Of a DNA stretch of 64,000 nucleotides, positions 47,001 to 55,734 are shown piece by piece. Below the pieces are notes generated by a model. That model saw nothing but the letters and a program-made list of their open reading frames with translations. It was not told the origin of the DNA and searched no databases. The DNA comes from Paracoccus marcusii (GTDB lineage: Bacteria; Pseudomonadota; Alphaproteobacteria; Rhodobacterales; Rhodobacteraceae). The position numbers and the translations under genes are program-made. The stretch's first letter is position 1. Each line of letters begins with the position of its first letter. The DNA is taken from NCBI RefSeq assembly GCF_028621715.1, contig NZ_CP117466.1:1374501-1438500 (forward strand), written 5' to 3'.

Positions 47001-47484
47001 GGGGCGCGAGCGCCTTCTGGCCGCGTTCGAGACGGTGAACGCCAATTTCGCCACCCTGTTCACGACGCTTTTCGGGGGCGGCGAGGCGCGTCTGGTGATG
47101 GTCGAATCCGACGACCCGCTGGATGCGGGGCTGGAGATCATGTGCCAGCCGCCCGGCAAGCGGCTGTCGACGCTGAGTCTTTTGTCCGGGGGCGAACAGA
47201 CGCTGACCGCGATGGCGCTGATCTTTGCGGTGTTCTTGGCCAATCCCGCGCCGATCTGCGTGCTGGACGAGGTCGACGCGCCGCTGGACGATGCCAATGT
47301 CAGCCGCTTCTGCGACCTCCTGGACGAGATGACCCGCCGGACCGACACGCGGTTCCTGATCATCACCCACCATGCCGTGACGATGGGCCGGATGGACCGG
47401 CTGTTCGGCGTCACCATGGTCGAGCAGGGCGTCAGCCAGCTGGTCAGCGTGGACCTGAAATGCGCCGAGGCTCTGGTCGCCTGA
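44035..47484 (+). CDS. smc: Chromosome segregation protein SMC
   Basis: This 1149-residue ATPase condenses and organises the chromosome as a dimer with ScpAB. It has Walker A [20 protein letters not shown] near the N-terminus, a long first coiled coil (about 165-480) unusually rich in Ala/Glu/Arg, a hinge (about 500-610, [20 protein letters not shown]), a second coiled coil (to about 990), then signature [18 protein letters not shown], Walker B [13 protein letters not shown]. The start codon is TTG at 44035, with no good ribosome site; [18 protein letters not shown] is the normal N-terminus. Large reverse-strand open frames here are shadows. Confidence 0.96.
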   Translation: [1149 protein letters not shown]

Positions 47485-47527
47485 CGCGACCCGCGCTAGG
47501 GTCCGGGCGAAACCAAACGAGGATCCC

Positions 47528-47983
47528 ATGAGCGTCGAACAGACCCTGGCCGAAAAAGGCATCACCCTTCCCGCAGCACCCATGCCGGCGGCGAACTATG
47601 TCCCCTTCGTGCAGACCGGCAACCTGGTCTTCATCTCGGGCCAGATCAGCGCGGATGACAACGGCCTGATCACCGGCAAGCTGGGCGACACGACCAGTCT
47701 GGAGGACGGTGCCGCCGCCGCGCGCCGCTGCGGGCTGGCGCTGATCGCGCAGCTGAAGGCCGCGATCGGCAACCTGGACCGCGTGACGCGGGTGGTCAAG
47801 CTGACCGGTTTTGTGAACTCGACCCCTGACTTCACCGATCAGCCCAAGGTCATCAACGGCTGTTCCGATCTGATGGTCGAGGTCTTCGGAGAGGCCGGGC
47901 GTCATTCGCGCGCCGCGGTGTCCGCGCCCTCGCTGCCCTTCGGCGTCGCGGTCGAGATCGAAGCCGTCTTCGAGGTCCGCTGA
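47528..47983 (+). CDS. RidA family reactive imine deaminase
   Basis: The 151-residue protein has the YjgF/RidA fold with FVQTGNLVFISGQIS and the substrate Arg in HSRAAVSAPSLPFGVAVEIE. RidA hydrolyses enamine/imine intermediates released by PLP enzymes such as IlvA (38832). This longer subfamily (about 150 residues) includes relatives whose imine activity is untested. GAGGA precedes the ATG. The TGATG overlap couples it to the phosphodiesterase. Confidence 0.9.
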   Translation: MSVEQTLAEKGITLPAAPMPAANYVPFVQTGNLVFISGQISADDNGLITGKLGDTTSLEDGAAAARRCGLALIAQLKAAIGNLDRVTRVVKLTGFVNSTPDFTDQPKVINGCSDLMVEVFGEAGRHSRAAVSAPSLPFGVAVEIEAVFEVR

Positions 47984-48732
47984 TGCTGGACCCGCGCTTT
48001 CTGACCGTGCCGATCACCCATCGCGGCCTGCATGGCGCGGGGGTCCCCGAGAACAGCCTGGCCGCCGCCCGCGCCGCGATCGAGGCGGGCTACGGCATCG
48101 AATGCGACATCCAGCCCGGCCCGGACGGAGAGCCGCTGGTCTTTCACGACTATCGGCTGAAGCGGCTGACCGGGGCCGAGGGTGTGATCGGCGCGACCGA
48201 CGCGCAGACGCTGGCCGGTCTGCGCCTCTTGGGCACGGACGAGCCGGTGCCGACGCTGGCCCGGTTCCTTGACCTGGTCGCGGGCCAGGTGCCGCTGCTG
48301 ATCGAGATCAAGGACCAGGACGGCGCCTGCGGGCCAGATGTCGGCCCGCTGTCCACGCGCGTGGCCAAGGTGCTGGCAGGCTATGACGGGCCGGTGGCGG
48401 TCATGTCCTTCAACCCGCACATGATCGCGGCCTTCCGCGCCGCGGCTCCGGATGTGCCGGTGGGCCTGACCACCTGCGCCTTTCCCGAGGGCGACTGGCC
48501 GCAGGTCGCGCCCGCCCGACGCGAGGAGCTGGCGCAGATCCGCGATTTCGATGCGGTGGGGGCGTGCTTCATCTCGCATGACAAGGGCGATCTGGACAAT
48601 CCGCGCGTCGATGCGCTGCGCGCGCAGGGCGTTCCGGTGCTGACCTGGACCATCCGCAGCGCCGCCGAGGAAGAGGCCGCCCGCCGCGTCGCCACGAACA
48701 TCACCTTCGAAGGCTATCGCGCGGCGATCTGA
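47983..48732 (+). CDS. Glycerophosphodiester phosphodiesterase family protein
   Basis: The 249-residue TIM barrel has the catalytic ITHRGLHGAGVPENSLAAARAA, with His and Glu/Asn, and the metal Glu/Asp in GIECDIQPGPDGEPLVFHDY. WTIRSAAEEEAAR and later VLTW fit the family. It cleaves glycerophosphodiesters to glycerol-3-phosphate and an alcohol, in the cytoplasm as there is no signal peptide. It is coupled to the RidA gene. Confidence 0.9.
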   Translation: MLDPRFLTVPITHRGLHGAGVPENSLAAARAAIEAGYGIECDIQPGPDGEPLVFHDYRLKRLTGAEGVIGATDAQTLAGLRLLGTDEPVPTLARFLDLVAGQVPLLIEIKDQDGACGPDVGPLSTRVAKVLAGYDGPVAVMSFNPHMIAAFRAAAPDVPVGLTTCAFPEGDWPQVAPARREELAQIRDFDAVGACFISHDKGDLDNPRVDALRAQGVPVLTWTIRSAAEEEAARRVATNITFEGYRAAI

Positions 48733-48747
48733 CGCCTTTTCGCTGCA

Positions 48748-48781
48748 CAAATACCCAAGGGGCGCCGACCTGCGGCGCCCC
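48748..48781. repeat. CAAATACCC motif next to a GC hairpin
   Basis: CAAATACCC (48748-48756) is followed by GGGGCGCC (48759-48766) pairing with GGCGCCCC (48774-48781) across 7 bases. It lies just after a stop codon. The first part matches the arms of the repeat at 42732-42777. Confidence 0.5.
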
Positions 48782-48833
48782 GCGACACCGGCGGGCCCTG
48801 ACAAGCCGCGCCCCGCACCCTATCTTCCGGGGC

Positions 48834-49976
48834 ATGACCGACATGATGACCCTGACCACCCATCCCTCGATCGCCGCCATCGCCCCAGAGGTCTGGGACG
48901 CTCTGGGCGACGGCAATCCCTTTACCACGCACCGCTTCCTGTCCGCGCTGGAGCAGTCCCGATCCGTGGGCACCGGCACCGGCTGGCAGCCGCTGCACCT
49001 GACGCTGGAGCGCGACGGGCAGATCGTCGCCGCGGCGCCGCTTTATGCCAAGTCGCACAGCCAGGGCGAATACATCTTCGACCATGCCTGGGCGCAGGCC
49101 TATGTGCGGGCGGGCGGGCGCTATTATCCCAAGCTGCAATGCGCGGTGCCCTTCACCCCCGCCACTGGCGCGCGCCTGCTGGCCCGCGACGACGAGGCCC
49201 GCGCGGGCCTTCTGGCTGGTCTGATGCAGGTGGCCGAGCGGCTGGACGTGTCGGGGGCGCATGTCACCTTCTGCACCGAGCACGAGGCCGATCTGGGCGA
49301 GGCGGCGGGGTTCCTGCCGCGCGTGACGCAGCAGTATCATTGGCTGAACCGCGGCTATGCCAGCTATGACGATTTTCTGGGGGCGCTGTCCTCGCGCAAG
49401 CGCAAGGATCTGCGCAAGGAGCGTGCCCGCGCGCAGGCGTTCGGCGGCACGATCCGGCACCTGACCGGCGACGACTTGAGGCCGCATCACTGGGACGCGT
49501 TCTGGGAATTCTATCAGGACACCGGGGCGCGCAAATGGGGGCAGCCCTATCTGACGCGGGCCTTCTTCGACCGCATCCAGGACACGATGCGCGACGACAT
49601 CCTGCTGGTGCTGGCGGAGGTCGACGGCCGGCCCATCGCGGGGGCGTTGAACTTCCTGGGGCCGGACGCGATCTATGGCCGCTACTGGGGCTGCGTCGCG
49701 GATCACGCCTTTTTGCATTTCGAGCTGTGCTATCACCAGGCCATCGACCATGCGATCGCGCATGGGCTGGGCCGGGTCGAGGCGGGGGCGCAGGGGGATC
49801 ACAAGCTGGCGCGGGGATATGAGCCGGTGCCGATCCATTCGCTGCACTGGGTGCGCGATCCGGGCTTCCTGCGCGCGCTGGAAAACTATCTGGATCAGGA
49901 ACGCGACGCGATGGGCGCCGAGATCGAGGCGCTGGCCGAGTTCACTCCCTTCCGCAAGGGTGATCCGTCGCCGTGA
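48834..49976 (+). CDS. GNAT/FemAB-type acyltransferase (DUF482/peptidogalycan biosynthesis-like)
   Basis: The 380-residue protein has APLYAKSHSQGEYIFDHAWAQAY early, RKRKDLRKERARAQAFG in the middle, then GRYWGCVADHAFLHFELCYHQA and RVEAGAQGDHKLARGYEPVP. These identify the DUF482 family, which has an acyl-CoA N-acyltransferase fold related to FemAB. Substrate is unknown. No good ribosome site separates the first Met from Met4 and Met5. It appears monocistronic and is followed by a GC-rich palindrome. Confidence 0.85.
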   Translation: MTDMMTLTTHPSIAAIAPEVWDALGDGNPFTTHRFLSALEQSRSVGTGTGWQPLHLTLERDGQIVAAAPLYAKSHSQGEYIFDHAWAQAYVRAGGRYYPKLQCAVPFTPATGARLLARDDEARAGLLAGLMQVAERLDVSGAHVTFCTEHEADLGEAAGFLPRVTQQYHWLNRGYASYDDFLGALSSRKRKDLRKERARAQAFGGTIRHLTGDDLRPHHWDAFWEFYQDTGARKWGQPYLTRAFFDRIQDTMRDDILLVLAEVDGRPIAGALNFLGPDAIYGRYWGCVADHAFLHFELCYHQAIDHAIAHGLGRVEAGAQGDHKLARGYEPVPIHSLHWVRDPGFLRALENYLDQERDAMGAEIEALAEFTPFRKGDPSP

Positions 49977-49998
49977 GTGGGCCGTTGCGTCCCGCGAA

Positions 49999-50024
49999 GG
50001 GCCGGGGGGCCAGCCCCCCGGCCC
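49999..50024. repeat. GC-rich 12-bp palindrome
   Basis: GGGCCGGGGGGC (49999-50010) and GCCCCCCGGCCC (50013-50024) are perfect complements with two bases between. It lies between the convergent acyltransferase and peroxiredoxin genes and is of the same kind as 11443-11460 and 51848-51870. Confidence 0.6.
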
Positions 50025-50051
50025 CCCCGGTGTCGTGCCATGGGTCTGCGG

Positions 50052-50537
50052 TCAGACCTTTTCCAGCAGGGCCTCTCCGGCGCTGACGCTGCAGGTGCCG
50101 GGACTGTCCTCGACATCCATCGATTTGACCACGCCGTCCTGGACATAGGCCGCAAAGCGCTTGCAGCGGCCGAAGAAGCCGACCGGAGGCGCGGTGAAGT
50201 TCAGGCCGAGGGCCTTGGTCATGCTGCCGTCGGCATCGGCCAGGACCTCGATCCCGGCCTCGGTCGCGCCGGTCTGATCGGCCCAGGCCTTGGCCACGAA
50301 GGGATCGTTCACGGTGATGCAGACGATGCGCGACACGCCCTTGGCGCGGAACGCGTCGGCGCTGCGCACGAAGCTGGGCATATGCGCGTTCGTGCAGGTG
50401 CCGGTGAAGGCGCCCGGCAGGCCGAATAGGGCGACCTTGCCCTGCATCAGGTCGGCTGTGTCGACGGTCTCGGGGCCGGCCTCGCTCACGCGCAGCAATT
50501 GGCCCTGGGGCAGCTTGTCCCCGGCGGTGATGGTCAT
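50052..50537 (-). CDS. Peroxiredoxin, Prx5/AhpE-like (redoxin domain)
   Basis: The 161-residue protein has the peroxidatic Cys in PGAFTGTCTNAHMPSF (Pro, Thr, Cys catalytic trio), VCITVNDPFVAKAW and RFAAYVQDGVVKSMDVED, typical of the Prx5 class. It reduces peroxides in the cytoplasm. Two other Cys (FFGRCKRF and PGTCSVS) could act as resolving residue. AGGAGA precedes the ATG. It is divergent from the flavoprotein. Confidence 0.93.
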   Translation of the reverse strand: MTITAGDKLPQGQLLRVSEAGPETVDTADLMQGKVALFGLPGAFTGTCTNAHMPSFVRSADAFRAKGVSRIVCITVNDPFVAKAWADQTGATEAGIEVLADADGSMTKALGLNFTAPPVGFFGRCKRFAAYVQDGVVKSMDVEDSPGTCSVSAGEALLEKV

Positions 50538-50611
50538 CGCATTCTCCTGAATTGCAACGGATTCGCGGCGACTATAGGGTGCCTCCGGTGAACAGACCAG
50601 AGAGGCGGCAG

Positions 50612-51814
50612 ATGCGCATCGTGATCGTGGGCGGGGGGCAGGCGGCAGCGTCGATGGCGGCGCGGCTGCGGGCCAAGGGCCACGAGGGGCCGCTGACCGT
50701 GATCGGAAACGAGCCCGCCGCCCCCTATCAGCGCCCGCCCTTGTCCAAGGCCTATCTGCTGGGCCAGATGGGGCTGGACCGCCTGACGCTGCGCGCGCCC
50801 GAATGGTGGCGCGACCAGGGGATCGCGCTGCACCTGTCTGAAACCGCGCTGTCCATCGACAGGGCGGGGCAGGTCCTGACGACCGATCGGGGCACGTATT
50901 CCTATGACGCGCTGGCGCTGACCACGGGCGCGGCGCCGCGGCGCCTGCCCGCGGCGATGGGCGGCGACCTGCCCGGCACGCATGTGATCCGCAGCCTGGC
51001 CGATGTCGACGCGCTGGCGCCGCAGATGCGCGAGGGGCGGCGCCTGGTGGTGATCGGCGGCGGATATATCGGACTGGAGGCGGCGGCAGTCGCGCGCAAG
51101 CTGGGCCTGGAGGTCACGCTGATCGAGGCGGCATTGCGCATCCTGGGCCGCGTCGCGGCCGCCCAGACCGCGGACCTAATCCGCGCGCTGCACCGGGCGC
51201 ACGGCGTCACCATCCTGGAAGGCACAGGGATCAGCCGCATCACCGGAGACGACCGGGCGACCGGGGTCGCGTTGACCGACGGCCGGCAGATCGACGCGGA
51301 TCTGGTGATAATGGGCATCGGCGTGCTGCCGGAAACCGCGCTTGCCGGCGCGGCGGGGCTGGATCTGGACAACGGCATCGCGACTGACCTGCACGGCCGC
51401 ACGTCGGATCCGTCGATCTGGGCCGCGGGCGATTGCGCCAGCACGCCCTGGCAGGGCGGGCGGCTGCGGTTGGAGAGCGTGGGCGGGGCGATCGACATGG
51501 CGGAATGCGTGGCCGACAACATGCTGGGGCTGACGCGGGACTATGTGCCCAAGGCATGGTTCTGGTCGGACCAGTTCGATGCCAAGCTGCAGATCGCGGG
51601 TCTGAATGCGGGTCATGATCAGGTCGTCACGCGGGCGGGGCAGGGCGATCACGCCGCATCGGTCTGGTATTACCGGCAGGGGACCCTGATCGCGGTCGAT
51701 GCGCTGAACGACGCCCGCGCCTACATGATCGGCAAGCGCCTGATCGAGGGCGGGATCAGTCCGGACCCGGCGGCGATATCGACCGTCGCGGACCTCAAGG
51801 CGCTGATGGCATGA
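50612..51814 (+). CDS. FAD-dependent NAD(P)H-ferredoxin reductase-type oxidoreductase
   Basis: The 400-residue flavoprotein has an FAD-binding IVIVGGGQAAASMAARLRAKG, YQRPPLSKAYLLG, the NAD-binding RLVVIGGGYIGLEAAAVARKLG, and the FAD-ribityl WAAGDCAS. This is the architecture of putidaredoxin/rubredoxin/Rieske ferredoxin reductases feeding P450s or dioxygenases. Neither a ferredoxin nor an oxygenase gene lies near, so the partner is unknown. GAGAGG precedes the ATG at 50612; a longer frame upstream is not used. Confidence 0.88.
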   Translation: MRIVIVGGGQAAASMAARLRAKGHEGPLTVIGNEPAAPYQRPPLSKAYLLGQMGLDRLTLRAPEWWRDQGIALHLSETALSIDRAGQVLTTDRGTYSYDALALTTGAAPRRLPAAMGGDLPGTHVIRSLADVDALAPQMREGRRLVVIGGGYIGLEAAAVARKLGLEVTLIEAALRILGRVAAAQTADLIRALHRAHGVTILEGTGISRITGDDRATGVALTDGRQIDADLVIMGIGVLPETALAGAAGLDLDNGIATDLHGRTSDPSIWAAGDCASTPWQGGRLRLESVGGAIDMAECVADNMLGLTRDYVPKAWFWSDQFDAKLQIAGLNAGHDQVVTRAGQGDHAASVWYYRQGTLIAVDALNDARAYMIGKRLIEGGISPDPAAISTVADLKALMA

Positions 51815-51847
51815 CCGGGTCCGGTTCGCAGATCGGCCCAGGGGGGT

Positions 51848-51870
51848 GCGGGGGGCAGGATGCCCCCCGC
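51848..51870. repeat. GC-rich 10-bp palindrome upstream of rsmD
   Basis: GCGGGGGGCA (51848-51857) pairs with TGCCCCCCGC (51861-51870), loop GGA. It ends 20 bases before the rsmD ATG, so on mRNA it would crowd the start region. Same family as 11443 and 49999 by character. Confidence 0.55.
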
Positions 51871-51890
51871 CGCCACCGCGGGACGCCATC

Positions 51891-52466
51891 ATGAGGATCG
51901 TCGGCGGCACGCTGCGCGGCCTGAAGCTGGCAGACCTGGGCGCAGGCGATCCGGCGGCGCATCTGCGCCCCACGACCGATCGCGTCCGCGAGGCGATCTT
52001 CAACCTGCTGATCAACGGCACGCACGGCAATCCGCTGCCGGGGGCGCGGGTGCTGGACCTGTTCGCCGGGACCGGGGCGCTGGGGCTGGAGGCGTTGTCG
52101 CGCGGCGCGGCCCACGCGACCCTGGTCGATGACGGCGCCCGCGCCCATGCCCTGATGCGGCAGAACATCACCAAGGCCAGGGTGCAGGACAAAACCAGCC
52201 TGCTGCGCCGTGATGCGACCAGGCTGGGGCGGCACGAGGGGCCGAGGTTCGACGTCGTGTTCCTTGATCCGCCCTATGGCCAGGGGCGCGGAGAGGTCGC
52301 ATTGGCCTCTGCCATGCGGGGCGACTGGATCGGCGCGGGGGCGTGGATCATCTGGGAGGAATCGCGCCCGCCGATGCTGCCCGCCGGAGTCACGCTGCTG
52401 GGCCGGCGCAGCTATGGCGATACGGTGGTGACCTTGGCGCGCGTCGCAGGCAACGAAGCTGCGTAA
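51891..52466 (+). CDS. rsmD: 16S rRNA (guanine-N2-)-methyltransferase RsmD-like
   Basis: The 191-residue SAM enzyme has MRIVGGTLRGLKL, LRPTTDRVREAIFNLL, VLDLFAGTGALGLEALSRGA and the catalytic VVFLDPPYG. RsmD methylates G966 of 16S rRNA during 30S assembly. The ATG at 51891 matches the family start; no Shine-Dalgarno is visible and a hairpin sits just upstream. The preceding open reading frame shares the frame but runs through the hairpin. Confidence 0.93.
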   Translation: MRIVGGTLRGLKLADLGAGDPAAHLRPTTDRVREAIFNLLINGTHGNPLPGARVLDLFAGTGALGLEALSRGAAHATLVDDGARAHALMRQNITKARVQDKTSLLRRDATRLGRHEGPRFDVVFLDPPYGQGRGEVALASAMRGDWIGAGAWIIWEESRPPMLPAGVTLLGRRSYGDTVVTLARVAGNEAA

Positions 52467-52578
52467 AAGCCACCTTTTGATGTCGTATCCAACCTGAGGC
52501 GAACGCCCGTCACCTGCACGCAGTCGCACTGGTCCGAACCAGCAGCCTGGCGCGCGTGGCGCCTGACGGCCCGGCGCG

Positions 52579-53772
52579 TCAGTGCCGGCCGCCGTCGGCG
52601 GTTCCTGCCGAACGGGCGATGCTGGCCGCCGCCGTCTCCAATGCGCCGGTTCCGTGCGGGATGCCAAGGGCGGTCAGCCCGGCCTCGATCGCGCCGAGCG
52701 TGCCCAGCAGGACGCCCGCGTTGGTGTGGCCCATATGCGCGATGCGCAGCGCACCCGACGGGTCGGGCGCGCCCAGGCCCACGCCCAGTGTCACGCCGCA
52801 TTCGCGTGTCACCCAAGCCCGCAGCGCGTCGGCCCCGGGCAGCGTCACCGCGGTCACCGAACAGGCCCGGGCGGCGGGATCGGCCACCGACAGGCGGATG
52901 CCGCCGCCGACCGACCAGGCGTCGACCGCGGCCCAGGTGGCGCGGGCCAGTCGGTCGTGGCGCGCCCAAGTTGCCTCCAGCCCTTCTTCGTCCAGGATCA
53001 TCGTCAGCGCCTCGGACAGGGCGAAGATCTGCTGGACGGGCGGCGTGCCGCCCCACCAGCGCCACAGCGCGTCCGACCCCGCGCGCAGGTGCCAGTCCCA
53101 CCATGGAGACGTCAGCGACGTCCGCCCGCGCGCCGCCGCCCGGTCGGAAAACCACACGAAGACCGTGCCGGGCGGGCACATCAACCCTTTCTGGCTGGCG
53201 GCGATCAGCACGTCGACGCCCCAGTCGTCCATCCGCATCGGCGCGCAGCCCAAAGACGCGATGGCATCCACGACCAGCAACGCCGGGTGATCGCCCATCG
53301 CCGCCCGGATCGCGCGGATGTCGGCCAGGGTCGCACTGGCCGTGTCGGTCTGGCACACCATCACGGCGCGGATGCGGCCCTGCGGGTCCTGGGCCAGGCG
53401 GGCCGCCAGGCGCGCGGGATCGGGGGCAAGCGCGCCGAAGTCCAGCCGCTCGACCGAGACGCCCAGACCTTCGGTCATCTCGGCCCAGGACCGGCCGAAA
53501 TGGCCGCTGGTCAGCACCAGCGCCAGGTCGCCGGGGGCGAACATGTTGGCCGACGCCGCCTCCCAGCCGGCATGGCCGTTGCCGATATAGGGCGCCAGGT
53601 TTGCCCGCGTCCCCGCCAGGCGCTTCAGCTGCGCCATGACCTGCAGGTTCACCTGCGCCAGATCGTCGGCATAGATGTCCGGCGAGGCGCGGTGCGCCGC
53701 GTTCAGCACGCGGGCCGGCACCGGCGAGGGTCCGGGAATGGCAATCAGGTCGGGTCCGGGGGCAAGGCTCAT
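52579..53772 (-). CDS. Class V aminotransferase, serine/alanine-glyoxylate aminotransferase type
   Basis: The 397-residue PLP enzyme has the PLP-lysine in LIAASQKGLMCPPGTVFVWF and VVDAIASLGCAPMRMDDWGV, the typical approach to it. IPGPSPVPARVLNA at the start and RIAHMGHTNAGVLLGTLGAI near the end also match. Members transfer the amino group of serine or alanine to glyoxylate or degrade taurine-like amines. AAGGA lies 9-10 bases before the ATG at 53772. It stands alone with divergent promoter space to the ABC gene. Confidence 0.88.
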   Translation of the reverse strand: MSLAPGPDLIAIPGPSPVPARVLNAAHRASPDIYADDLAQVNLQVMAQLKRLAGTRANLAPYIGNGHAGWEAASANMFAPGDLALVLTSGHFGRSWAEMTEGLGVSVERLDFGALAPDPARLAARLAQDPQGRIRAVMVCQTDTASATLADIRAIRAAMGDHPALLVVDAIASLGCAPMRMDDWGVDVLIAASQKGLMCPPGTVFVWFSDRAAARGRTSLTSPWWDWHLRAGSDALWRWWGGTPPVQQIFALSEALTMILDEEGLEATWARHDRLARATWAAVDAWSVGGGIRLSVADPAARACSVTAVTLPGADALRAWVTRECGVTLGVGLGAPDPSGALRIAHMGHTNAGVLLGTLGAIEAGLTALGIPHGTGALETAAASIARSAGTADGGRH

Positions 53773-53925
53773 CGCAAGCGTTCCTTCACATCGTGCAAGA
53801 TCGGTACGGCCACACCCCGTCCGCGTCAACGGGGGGTGGCCTTGTGGCGCAAGGTCGGAACGGGGTATGGCTGGGCGTGATCGAAAAGGGCGCCCGCGCC
53901 CGCGACCGAAAGGCCCGACAGACAC

Positions 53926-55734
53926 GTGGACCCGCGCCAGGACAGCCCCTCCCGATTGATTGCCGCCGCGACGCGCGGCGCGACCGTGCCGCCCGCCCCG
54001 GATGCGTCCAAGGTGCCGGGCCTACTGCGGCGGCTGTGGGACGACTATCTGCGACAGCACTGGGGCAAGATGGCGCTGGCCTTCTTCCTGATGACGCTGG
54101 AGGGGTCCACCCTGGCGCTGATCAGCTGGATGCTGAAGCCGTTGTTCGACCTGGTCTTCATCGGCAAGCAGCCGGGCGCGATCTGGTGGGTGGGGGCGGC
54201 GATCTTCGGCATCTTCCTGCTGCGCGCGGTCACGCTGGTGGCCAGCCGGGCCTTGCTGACGACGATCTCGCTGGCGGTGTCCACGACGATGCAGACGCAG
54301 CTGCTAGCGCATATCCTGACGCTGGACAGCCGGTTCTTCCGAGACAATTCGCCCGGCGCGATGATCGAGCGGATCCAGGGCGACACGATGGCGGTCCAGG
54401 GGGTCTGGGCCACGCTGATCACGGGGGCCACGCGCGACGCCATCAGCCTGGTGATGCTGTTCGGGGTGGCGCTGAGCATCGATCCGATCTGGACGCTGGG
54501 GGCGCTGGTGGGCGCGCCGATCCTGATCATGCCCGCCGCGATGGTGCAGAAATACATCCGCCGCAAGGTGCGCCAGAACCGCGTGAACGCCAGCCTGCGC
54601 GCCACCCGGCTGGACGAGGTGCTGCACGGCATCGCCTCGATCCGGCTGAACCGGGCCGAGGCGGACCAGACCGCCCGCTTTGCGGCCATCGTGTCCCGCA
54701 TCCGGGCATCCGAAACCAAGGTCGCGGCGACATCCAGCGTAATCCCGGCACTGACCGACGTGGTGACGGGCATCGGCTTCGTCGCGGTGCTGGCGCTGGG
54801 CGGAAACCAGGTGATGGACGGTGATCGCAGCGTCGGCGACTTCATGGCGTTCTTCACCGCGCTGGCGCTGGCGTTCCAGCCGATGCGCCGCCTTGGCGGG
54901 ATCGCCGGCGTCTGGCAGACCGCCGCCGCCAGCCTGGAGCGCATCTATCACGTCTTCGACACCCGTCCGACGGTCGTGTCCGGCCCGCGCACCGCGCCGC
55001 CCGACACGACCGAGATCGTTCTGGACGACGTCTGGCTGTCCTATGACGGGCAGGTCGTGCTGCACGGGCTGTCCTTCACCGCCAAGGCCGGCCAGACCAC
55101 CGCGCTGGTCGGCCCGTCGGGGGCGGGCAAGTCCACGGTCTTCAACCTGCTGACCCGGATGGTCGACCCAGACCGCGGCTTGGTCAGCCTGGGCGGCGCG
55201 CCGGTCAGCGACTATGACCTGGGCGTGCTGCGCGACCAGTATTCGACCGTGGCCCAGGAATCGGCTCTGTTCGACGAGAGCCTGCGCGACAACATCCTGA
55301 TGGGCCGCCCCGACGCATCCGATGCCGACCTGCAGGCCGCGCTGAAGGCCGCGAATGTCATCAACTTCCTGGACGATGGCCGCACGCTGGACAGCCCCGT
55401 GGGCCCGCGCGGGTCGGCCCTGTCGGGCGGACAGCGCCAGCGCGTGGCGATCGCCCGGGCCCTGCTGCGCGACGCGCCCGTGCTGCTGCTGGACGAGGCG
55501 ACCAGCGCCCTGGACACGGCCAGCGAACGTCTGGTCCAGGATGCGCTGGACCATCTGTCGCGCGGACGCACCACGCTGGTCATCGCCCACCGCCTGTCGA
55601 CGATCCGCAACGCCGACAAGATCGTCGTGATGGAATCGGGACGGGTTGTCGAACAGGGCAGCCATGACCAGTTGATGGCCAAGGGCGGCGCCTATGCCCG
55701 CCTTGTCGCGCTGCAATTCGGAGACAATGAATGA
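53926..55734 (+). CDS. ABC exporter, MsbA-like
   Basis: The 602-residue half-transporter has six membrane helices (about 45-320) and an ATPase domain with Walker A GPSGAGKSTVF, signature [16 protein letters not shown], Walker [15 protein letters not shown] and [14 protein letters not shown]. Its N-terminal cytosolic tail has a run of charged residues. The start is taken as GTG at 53926, with only a distant AAAGG; a start further in is possible. It overlaps ygfZ by ATGA. A lipid substrate is plausible but not shown. Confidence 0.9.
   Translation: MDPRQDSPSRLIAAATRGATVPPAPDASKVPGLLRRLWDDYLRQHWGKMALAFFLMTLEGSTLALISWMLKPLFDLVFIGKQPGAIWWVGAAIFGIFLLRAVTLVASRALLTTISLAVSTTMQTQLLAHILTLDSRFFRDNSPGAMIERIQGDTMAVQGVWATLITGATRDAISLVMLFGVALSIDPIWTLGALVGAPILIMPAAMVQKYIRRKVRQNRVNASLRATRLDEVLHGIASIRLNRAEADQTARFAAIVSRIRASETKVAATSSVIPALTDVVTGIGFVAVLALGGNQVMDGDRSVGDFMAFFTALALAFQPMRRLGGIAGVWQTAAASLERIYHVFDTRPTVVSGPRTAPPDTTEIVLDDVWLSYDGQVVLHGLSFTAKAGQTTALVGPSGAGKSTVFNLLTRMVDPDRGLVSLGGAPVSDYDLGVLRDQYSTVAQESALFDESLRDNILMGRPDASDADLQAALKAANVINFLDDGRTLDSPVGPRGSALSGGQRQRVAIARALLRDAPVLLLDEATSALDTASERLVQDALDHLSRGRTTLVIAHRLSTIRNADKIVVMESGRVVEQGSHDQLMAKGGAYARLVALQFGDNE

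Noticed and set aside
43879..47583. More than 1200-residue minus-strand extension of lrgA
   Set aside because: It is the shadow of smc; lrgA itself starts at 43878 with normal family length.
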